Assembly: GCA_903919215.1 (NCBI GenBank)
Contig: CAIXHI010000367.1
Location: 1 to 6,209, forward strand
Length of the DNA: 6,209 nucleotides
Reading direction: 5' to 3'
From: an uncultured Acidimicrobiaceae bacterium
Lineage (GTDB): Bacteria; Actinomycetota; Acidimicrobiia; Acidimicrobiales; Ilumatobacteraceae
The translations under genes and the position numbers were made by a program. Within the stretch, counting starts at the first letter, position 1. Each line of letters begins with the position of its first letter. Below are positions 1 through 4,243 of this stretch, one piece after another. The notes beneath the pieces were generated by a model, which saw only the letters and a list, made by a program, of their open reading frames with translations, ran no database searches and had not been told where the DNA came from.

Positions 1-261
1 ACGGTGCCGCAGGTGCTCTCGTCCAGAGATGCTCGCAACGATGACGACACCGATCGTTGCGATGAACGCGACAACCATCGCCACGTCGAGCCCATTGAGG
101 ATTCGGGTCGTGGTCTTGCTGAACACTGACCCGTATTCGATGGCTACGCCAGACCCAAGATCCAGCAAGAACACCACGAGGGTGTACAGCACCGTCGTTC
201 GAGCCGTGTAGCAATCGGAGAGCCCGCGCGGCACCAGCACAGTTGCATGTGTCTCGCTCAT
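1..261 (-). CDS. Membrane protein of unknown function, N-terminal part (cut by window edge)
   Basis: Reading the minus strand from an ATG at 261-259 gives 87 codons without a stop, running off the left edge, so only the N-terminus is present. The protein begins MSETHATVLVPRGL. It has two clear hydrophobic stretches: about residues 24-43 (TVLYTLVVFLLDLGSGVAIE) and about 59-79 (LDVAMVVAFIATIGVVIVASI without its last residue), followed by a basic tail (GREHLRHR). That pattern suits an integral membrane protein with at least two helices joined by a short loop. By hand count, 23 of 87 codons end in A or T, a GC-rich bias that fits coding DNA. I do not recognise the family. No good ribosome binding site precedes the ATG. 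A GTG at codon 8 is an alternative start. It is divergent from the ORF starting at 272, with only 10 bases between the start codons. Confidence 0.55.
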   Translation of the reverse strand, partial: MSETHATVLVPRGLSDCYTARTTVLYTLVVFLLDLGSGVAIEYGSVFSKTTTRILNGLDVAMVVAFIATIGVVIVASISGREHLRHR

Positions 262-271
262 TCGTATCAGG

Positions 272-412
272 ATGACACAGTTGTCCGCCGACGAAGCGAC
301 AGCGCTGGCAACTGCATGTACTGTGCGTGCAATGCCCGCTGCCACCCACGACGCGTGGTTCTCCGAGGCTGATTCGGTGACCGAGCCGTTGCCGGCGGCG
401 GGTCGGCAATGA
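272..412 (+). CDS. Possible small ORF (46 aa) overlapping the CLC start
   Basis: An ATG at 272 opens a 46-codon frame (MTQLSADEATALATAC...) that ends with TGA at 410-412. This stop overlaps the ATG of the CLC gene at 409 as ATGA, the classic arrangement for translational coupling. The peptide is Ala/Thr-rich and acidic, has no hydrophobic segment or recognisable motif, and contains a single Trp (residue 29). Fifteen of 46 codons end in A or T by hand count, a weaker bias than in the DUF2505 gene. No convincing ribosome binding site precedes the ATG, so it would have to be weakly or leaderlessly translated. It may be a real leader peptide, a remnant of a longer gene, or a chance ORF; short open frames are common in GC-rich DNA. 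Confidence 0.3.
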   Translation: MTQLSADEATALATACTVRAMPAATHDAWFSEADSVTEPLPAAGRQ

Positions 413-1713
413 GAACTGTCAGTGCGGCACTGTCCGCGCGTCGCAACGAGTTGAAGGCCATGGCGACCAGGTCGCACCAGGTCGTCACCCTCGCCGCCTG
501 CACCGGGGCCGCGACCGGTCTGTTCGTTGCCGGCATGGAATGGTTGCTCGTCGACGGAATGATCGACCATGTTCTGCGACTGCGCCCATGGCTGATCGCG
601 ATCCTCCCCGGCATCGGCTTGTTCGTGGCGTTGTTGCTACGCCGATCAATCGATCCGCAGGCCACGTCAGCCACCGCGGATGAGTACTTGCACGCATTCC
701 ATGATGCGCACCACGAACTTCGCTGGCGGCCGTTCGTCGCCCGCACGCTGGCGACGGTGGCCACGCTCGGCTCCGGGGCACCGATGGGTCTCGAAGGTCC
801 GTCGCTGTACAGCGGCGCCACGTTCGGCGACAGGCTGCAGCGCCAATTTCCCAAGACGTTCCAAGGATCGGATCGGCGGGTGCTGATGGTGTCGGGGGCG
901 GCCGCAGCGGTGGCTGCGATCTTCAAAGCGCCCGCCACCGGTGCGGTGTTCGCGCTGGAGGTGCCCTACCACGACGACCTGGCCCGGCGGATGCTGTTAC
1001 CGGCGCTCGTCGCCGCCGGCACCGGCTACCTCGCGTTCGTCGCAGTCAACGGCACCGAGGCACTCTTCCCGATCACCGGCAGTGTCGACTTCACGATCCG
1101 CGATGTCCTCGGCGCCGCCGGCATCGGCGTCGTCGCCGGGCTCGGCGCCCGTGCCTTCGCCAAGCTCCTGCGGATCGCCAAACACATCGCAACCTTCCGC
1201 CAGCCGATCCTGATCGTCGCGGCAGCTGGCAGTACGATCGCCGGCACCTACGCGCTCGGGCGCCTCCTGACCGGCGAGTCGCTGATGGTCACGTCGGGCT
1301 TCAACGTCGTGGTATGGGCGGCCGCACCGGGTCATTCGGTCCCCTTGCTCCTGGCGGTCCTCGTGTTACGCAGCCTGGCCACATCAGCCGCTGTCGCCGG
1401 TGGCGGCGTCGGCGGCGTGTTCATCCCGCTGGTCGTCGGTGGCGCGCTGACCGGTGCGATCATCGGTAATGCCGTCCACCCCGCCGACATCACCATGTTC
1501 ATCGTCGTCGGCGTCGCCGCGTTCCTCGGCGCCGGCTACCGGGTTCCCCTGGCAGCCGTCATGTTCGTCGCCGAAACCACGGGCCGCCCATCGTTCATCG
1601 TGCCCGGCCTCTTCGCCGCGGTCGCCGCAGAGCTGATGATGGGAACCTCGTCAGTGACCAAGTACCACCAGCCAGCCAACACACCGATCGAATACCGGAG
1701 TGCTCAACTCTGA
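409..1713 (+). CDS. CLC-family chloride channel/transporter (EriC-like), divergent member
   Basis: A 434-residue, strongly hydrophobic protein with the CLC fold signatures, expected in the cytoplasmic membrane and moving chloride or a similar anion. The region TLGSGAPMGLEGP matches the CLC motif around the external gating glutamate; E129 is the likely Glu_ex. Next comes an Ala-rich helix and KAPATGAVFALEV (about 173-185), aligning with the NAPLAGILF-IIEE helix of E. coli ClcA. GGVFIPLVVGGALTG (from G336, with F338) matches the GxFxP anion-site motif, and Y419 in TKYHQP is a candidate for the central tyrosine. Two points are unusual. The inner glutamate (E203 of ClcA) aligns with V185, and the GSGIP motif is replaced by roughly SATAD. 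The length suits a CLC core with no C-terminal CBS domains. The start at 409 overlaps the preceding small ORF. The ATG at 460 (MATRSH), with AAGG upstream, is an equally plausible start. Assignment to the superfamily is firm; channel versus antiporter and ion preference are not determined. Confidence 0.9.
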   Translation: MRTVSAALSARRNELKAMATRSHQVVTLAACTGAATGLFVAGMEWLLVDGMIDHVLRLRPWLIAILPGIGLFVALLLRRSIDPQATSATADEYLHAFHDAHHELRWRPFVARTLATVATLGSGAPMGLEGPSLYSGATFGDRLQRQFPKTFQGSDRRVLMVSGAAAAVAAIFKAPATGAVFALEVPYHDDLARRMLLPALVAAGTGYLAFVAVNGTEALFPITGSVDFTIRDVLGAAGIGVVAGLGARAFAKLLRIAKHIATFRQPILIVAAAGSTIAGTYALGRLLTGESLMVTSGFNVVVWAAAPGHSVPLLLAVLVLRSLATSAAVAGGGVGGVFIPLVVGGALTGAIIGNAVHPADITMFIVVGVAAFLGAGYRVPLAAVMFVAETTGRPSFIVPGLFAAVAAELMMGTSSVTKYHQPANTPIEYRSAQL

Positions 1714-1716
1714 AGC

Positions 1717-1734
1717 GCTCGTGCTCGCACGAGC
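1717..1734 (+). terminator. Hairpin just after the CLC stop, possible terminator
   Basis: GCTCGTGCTCGCACGAGC begins four bases after the CLC stop codon (TGA 1711-1713). It folds into a 7-bp GC-rich stem with a CTCG loop. No run of T follows, so it is not a classic intrinsic terminator. Actinobacteria often use stems without a U tract, so a transcript-ending or 3'-protecting role is plausible. On the other strand it would lie downstream of the acyl-CoA dehydrogenase remnant. Confidence 0.4.
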
Positions 1735-1747
1735 TGCCACGCCCTCG

Positions 1748-1807
1748 CTCGATGCGCAGGCCGCTGATTGCACGGGCGATCACCAATTGTTGAATCTCGC
1801 TCGTGCC
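1748..1807 (-). pseudogene. Orphan 3' end of an acyl-CoA dehydrogenase gene
   Basis: Read on the minus strand, these 60 bases encode GTSEIQQLVIARAISGLRIE. This is identical to the last 20 residues of the complete acyl-CoA dehydrogenase at 2884-4092. The DNA differs at 12 of the 20 codons, and every difference is synonymous. The similarity stops on both sides. Immediately upstream in frame the catalytic FE of FEGTSE is replaced by SQ, and a TGA stop lies five codons further up (1825-1823). Downstream the normal stop after RIE is absent: GAG is followed by CGA, one base from TGA, and the frame runs on into the antisense of CLC. It therefore cannot encode an enzyme. The purely synonymous divergence points to the tail of a once-functional second dehydrogenase (paralogue, or homologue from a related strain) whose body was removed recently enough that the protein sequence has not drifted. 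Confidence 0.85.
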
Positions 1808-1909
1808 CTGTGAGCAGGATCGTCACGTCTGCAGTGGTCGAACCGTTCGCGTCCACCCCACGGCGGTTGGTCCCTGGCGGGGCTGGGCGCTCCGGCGCAT
1901 GCTGAGGGC

Positions 1910-2410
1910 ATGAAGGTCAAGTCGATTCACACCTACGCCGCGACGCCCGCAGTCGTGTTCGCGGCCATGACCACAGCCGACGTCCTCACCGAGAAGTACA
2001 CGACGCTCGGTCACAAGGACGTCACGATCACAGACCGCACGGAGACCAAGGGGGTGCTGCGGATCACGTCGAAACGCAAAGTGCCGATGGAGGTGCCGGG
2101 GTTCGCCAAGCGGTTTCTGAACCCGCTCAACACCGTCGAGCAGACCGACGAGTGGCAGCCAGCCACGGCGAAGGGCGAGCGCCACGGCACGTGGAAAGTC
2201 TCTGCCTCGGGAGTGCCCGTATCGGTGGGTGGCACCCTCCACCTCCTCGCGGTAGCGAAGGGCCGCACCCTGGTCGAGATCACCGGTGACGTGACGTGCT
2301 CCATTCCGCTGGTCGGCGGCAAGCTCGCCGCCTACGTCGGCGGCGACGTCGAACGCACCATGCGCGCCGAGGAGGACTTCAACGACAGCTACCTCGCTCG
2401 GGGCAAGTAG
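1910..2410 (+). CDS. DUF2505 family protein (SRPBCC/START-like fold)
   Basis: A 166-residue soluble protein matching the actinobacterial DUF2505 pattern. It has an N-terminal beta strand plus helix (MKVKSIHTYAATPAVVFAAM), a VPGFAKRFLNP segment at about 61-71, a TDEW motif near residues 79-82, a central SGVPVSVGGTLHL strand pair and a C-terminal SIPLVGGKLAAYVGG...TMRAEEDF helix. Family members are predicted to have the helix-grip fold of SRPBCC proteins, which enclose a hydrophobic ligand. No ligand or reaction is established for DUF2505 as far as I know. GAGGG lies shortly before the ATG and supports this start. No signal peptide or membrane segment is seen, so it is probably cytoplasmic. Only 19 of 166 codons end in A or T (hand count), a strongly native-looking high-GC bias. 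It lies between the dehydrogenase remnant and the shortened EEP gene, with no obvious functional partner. Confidence 0.8.
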   Translation: MKVKSIHTYAATPAVVFAAMTTADVLTEKYTTLGHKDVTITDRTETKGVLRITSKRKVPMEVPGFAKRFLNPLNTVEQTDEWQPATAKGERHGTWKVSASGVPVSVGGTLHLLAVAKGRTLVEITGDVTCSIPLVGGKLAAYVGGDVERTMRAEEDFNDSYLARGK

Positions 2411-2416
2411 GGCACG

Positions 2417-2429
2417 CCGCGTTTCGCGG
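2417..2429 (+). terminator. Short GC hairpin after the DUF2505 stop
   Basis: CCGCG-TTT-CGCGG begins six bases after the TAG of the DUF2505 gene, giving a 5-bp all-GC stem with a three-base loop. There is no following T run. It could help end the transcript or stabilise its 3' end, but a stem this short is weak evidence. Confidence 0.2.
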
Positions 2430-2464
2430 AAGACCCCGGGGAGCGCCGAATTCCCGACGTGGGT

Positions 2465-2482
2465 GCGGTTCAGCTGAACCGC
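2465..2482. promoter_or_regulatory. Perfect 18-bp palindrome upstream of the EEP gene
   Basis: GCGGTTCAGCTGAACCGC reads identically on both strands and ends 12 bases before the ATG at 2495. A symmetrical site of this length in this place fits an operator for a dimeric repressor. As RNA it could form a 7-bp stem with an AGCU loop close to the start codon, or act as an end for the upstream DUF2505 transcript. It holds GTTC-N4-GAAC, the reverse arrangement of the Gram-positive LexA core (GAAC-N4-GTTC), so I do not call it a LexA box. I do not recognise it as the site of any particular regulator. Confidence 0.45.
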
Positions 2483-2494
2483 CCAGAGCGGCAG

Positions 2495-2827
2495 ATGCGG
2501 CTCGCGACTTGGAACCTTGAGTGGGCTTCGGGTCATCGGCATGTCGCAGCTCGACGTCACCTTGAGAGCATCGACGCCGATCTGATCGTGACTGCAGAGG
2601 ACCGGAGAGTGCCCCGGCCAACGTTCTGGAATGCGCTGTGTGGTGCCCTTGAAGGCCTCGACATCTGGAGCAGTGGAGATCGCACCGACATCGCGCTGAT
2701 CGACCACGTCGCGTGCACTCCGGACTTGACCATGACTGATATTGGATGGTGGTCAAACGTCGTTGCCGGAACGCAGCTCTCTGATCACTCCGGCGTCTGG
2801 GTTGACGCCGAAGTCGTCCGCTCCTGA
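2495..2827 (+). CDS. Shortened endonuclease/exonuclease/phosphatase (EEP) family protein, internally deleted
   Basis: This 110-residue ORF has both ends of an EEP-family hydrolase but not its middle. The N-terminus MRLATWNLEW carries the metal/active-site Asn (N7), and IDADLIVTAED (26-36) matches the strand ending in the catalytic Glu (E35). The C-terminus has IDHVACTPDL (69-78; the D-H pair) and GTQLSDHSGVWVD with the closing SDH (96-98). Family members are commonly 200-300 residues, so roughly 100 or more residues appear to be missing near R38-P40, including the central His and DxN motifs. The product is unlikely to be an active nuclease or phosphatase. The start at 2495 is preferred over the in-frame ATG at 2459 because TWNLE normally sits within a few residues of the N-terminus, and the longer form would run through the palindrome. 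By hand count 36 of 110 codons end in A or T, against 19 of 166 in the preceding gene, which suggests relaxed selection or foreign origin. Confidence 0.65.
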   Translation: MRLATWNLEWASGHRHVAARRHLESIDADLIVTAEDRRVPRPTFWNALCGALEGLDIWSSGDRTDIALIDHVACTPDLTMTDIGWWSNVVAGTQLSDHSGVWVDAEVVRS

Positions 2828-2883
2828 TTCCACTCACCCGTTCTCGTCTGAAGCCAACCGAGCCAATAACCCCAGCTAGATTG

Positions 2884-4092
2884 CTATTCGATGCGCAATC
2901 CCGAGATGGCCCGAGCGATGACCAACTGCTGGATCTCACTCGTGCCCTCGAAGATCGTGTGGATCTTGGCGTCGCGGTGCCAGCGCTCCACGGGGTACTC
3001 GCGGGTGTAGCCGTAGCCGCCGAGAATCTGAATCGCGTCCTCGGTCACCCGCACCGCCACTTCGCTGGCCTTGTACTTACTCATCGAGCCTTCGCCGTTC
3101 TTGAAGCCACCGTTGCGGGCCATCCAGGCGGCACGCCAGATGAGTAGACGCGAGGCGTCGATCTCGGTGGCCATGTTGGCCAGCTTGAACGCGATCGCCT
3201 GGTGCATCACGATCGGCTTACCGAAGGTCTTGCGCTCCTTCGAGTAGTCGAGCGCGAACTCGTAGGCGGCGCGGGCGATGCCGAGCGCCTGCGCGCCGAC
3301 GCTGGGGCGGGTGGCCTCGAACGTGCTCATCGCCGGCTGCTTCTCACCGCTGTGACCGCGCTCGCGAGCACGGGCCAGCTTGGCATCGAGCTTCTCCTTG
3401 CCACCGAGCAGGCAACGGCCGGGAATGCGACAGTCGTCGAGCACGACCTCGGAGGTGTGCGATGCACGAATGCCGTGCTTCTTGTACTTCTGGCCCATGC
3501 TGAGGCCCTTGGTGCCGGGGGGCACGATGAAGCTGGCCTGACCACGGCCCTTCAGCTCGGGCTCGACCGCGGCGACCACGACGTGCACATCGGCGATACC
3601 ACCGTTGGTGATCCAGGCCTTGGTGCCGTTCAGCACCCACTCGTCGGTGGCTTCGTCGTAGATCGCACGGGTGCGCAACGACGACACATCACTGCCGGCG
3701 TCGGGCTCGCTGACGCAGAACGCGCCCAACTGAACCTTCTTGGCGTCTCCGTAGCACTGCGGGACCCACTCCATGACCTGCTCAGGAGTGCCGTTGCCGC
3801 TGATACCGGCGGCGGCGAGGGCCGAGCCCATGATCGCCATACCGATGCCAGCGTCACCCCAGAACAGTTCCTCGATGGCGACAGGCAGCGTCAGGCCGCT
3901 CGTATCGCTCATCGCGTTCATCAGGAACTCCCAGCCGTACAGACCGATCTCGGCGGCCTGCTGCACGATCGGGTGCGGGAACTCCTCGCGCTCATCCCAT
4001 TCATGAGCTGCGGGTCGGATGACCTGGTCAGCGAAGTCGTGGACCCATTTCTGGATCTGCAGTTGGTCGTCGTTCAGCGCGAAGTCGGCCAT
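2884..4092 (-). CDS. Acyl-CoA dehydrogenase (FadE-like)
   Basis: A 402-residue FAD-dependent acyl-CoA dehydrogenase of normal length, catalysing alpha,beta-dehydrogenation of an acyl-CoA and passing electrons to electron-transfer flavoprotein; cytoplasmic. Visible landmarks are the helical N-terminal domain (about 1-120), the first signature FCVSEPDAGSD (125-135), WVLNGTKAWITNGG (152-165) in the beta domain, SKERKTFGKPI (284-294), and the second signature QILGGYGYTREYPVERW (355-371). FEGTSEIQ (381-388) carries the likely catalytic base E382, in the position used by medium-chain enzymes. A lysine/arginine-rich insertion (about 231-254) replaces the usual short turn before the AM-TFE-TRP segment. 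The start at 4092 is chosen because MADFALNDDQLQIQ begins the standard first helix and AGAGGG lies about ten bases upstream; the frame is open further but there runs antisense to the lipoprotein gene. Chain length or branched substrate preference cannot be read from the sequence. Its last 20 residues recur at 1748-1807. Confidence 0.93.
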   Translation of the reverse strand: MADFALNDDQLQIQKWVHDFADQVIRPAAHEWDEREEFPHPIVQQAAEIGLYGWEFLMNAMSDTSGLTLPVAIEELFWGDAGIGMAIMGSALAAAGISGNGTPEQVMEWVPQCYGDAKKVQLGAFCVSEPDAGSDVSSLRTRAIYDEATDEWVLNGTKAWITNGGIADVHVVVAAVEPELKGRGQASFIVPPGTKGLSMGQKYKKHGIRASHTSEVVLDDCRIPGRCLLGGKEKLDAKLARARERGHSGEKQPAMSTFEATRPSVGAQALGIARAAYEFALDYSKERKTFGKPIVMHQAIAFKLANMATEIDASRLLIWRAAWMARNGGFKNGEGSMSKYKASEVAVRVTEDAIQILGGYGYTREYPVERWHRDAKIHTIFEGTSEIQQLVIARAISGLRIE

Positions 4093-4136
4093 GTCGGAAG
4101 CACCCTCTCGGAAGTGTGGGGGGTTAGGGGACGATT

Positions 4137-4154
4137 GCCGGCGACAACGCCGAC
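4137..4154 (-). other. Possible hairpin in the dehydrogenase leader
   Basis: On the minus strand GTCGGCG-TTGT-CGCCGGC forms a 7-bp stem (one G-U pair) with a four-base loop, 45-62 bases before the dehydrogenase ATG. If transcription begins upstream of it, this stem would lie in the 5' leader. It could affect transcript stability or be incidental in GC-rich DNA. Confidence 0.25.
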
Positions 4155-4159
4155 AGCAA

Positions 4160-4175
4160 GTTACTGACGGGTAAC
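4160..4175. promoter_or_regulatory. Operator-like inverted repeat between divergent genes
   Basis: GTTACTGACGGGTAAC has 5-bp inverted arms (GTTAC/GTAAC) separated by six bases. It sits in the 151-bp gap between the divergent dehydrogenase (start 4092) and lipoprotein (start 4244). On the minus strand TAACTT (4163-4158) overlaps it and could serve as a -10 element for the dehydrogenase. TetR-family regulators that control acyl-CoA metabolism often bind short inverted repeats in such gaps. The regulator and the promoter are inferred; no regulator gene is in the window. Confidence 0.35.
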
Positions 4176-4243
4176 CATAGCGACCCGTTCGCTGGATTGT
4201 CCAGTATGCGAAAGTGGGCAAGGTTCGATCCTGGGGAGCGGCA

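Noticed and set aside
29..211. 60-codon plus-strand frame
   Set aside because: The opposite strand gives a longer open frame with two convincing membrane helices reaching the window edge, so this frame is taken as its shadow.
267..938. 223-codon minus-strand frame
   Set aside because: It is antisense to the CLC gene with low-complexity Arg/Ser/Ala content; the plus-strand CLC motifs settle the strand.
2465..2482. Palindrome as a LexA (SOS) box
   Set aside because: The half-sites are inverted relative to the known Gram-positive LexA core (GTTC-N4-GAAC here, GAAC-N4-GTTC in the known box).
1823..2707. 294-codon minus-strand frame
   Set aside because: It is antisense to DUF2505 and the EEP gene and has no coherent domain; both plus-strand genes are supported by family motifs.
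1748..2946. Direct repeats flanking DUF2505-EEP read as attachment sites or insertion-sequence target duplications
   Set aside because: The repeats differ at third codon positions and encode the same peptide, so they are homologous gene ends. There is no integrase, transposase or terminal inverted repeat.
3202..4167. 321-codon open frame on the plus strand
   Set aside because: It is the antisense shadow of the acyl-CoA dehydrogenase, whose motifs are unmistakable; the shadow protein shows no recognisable domain.
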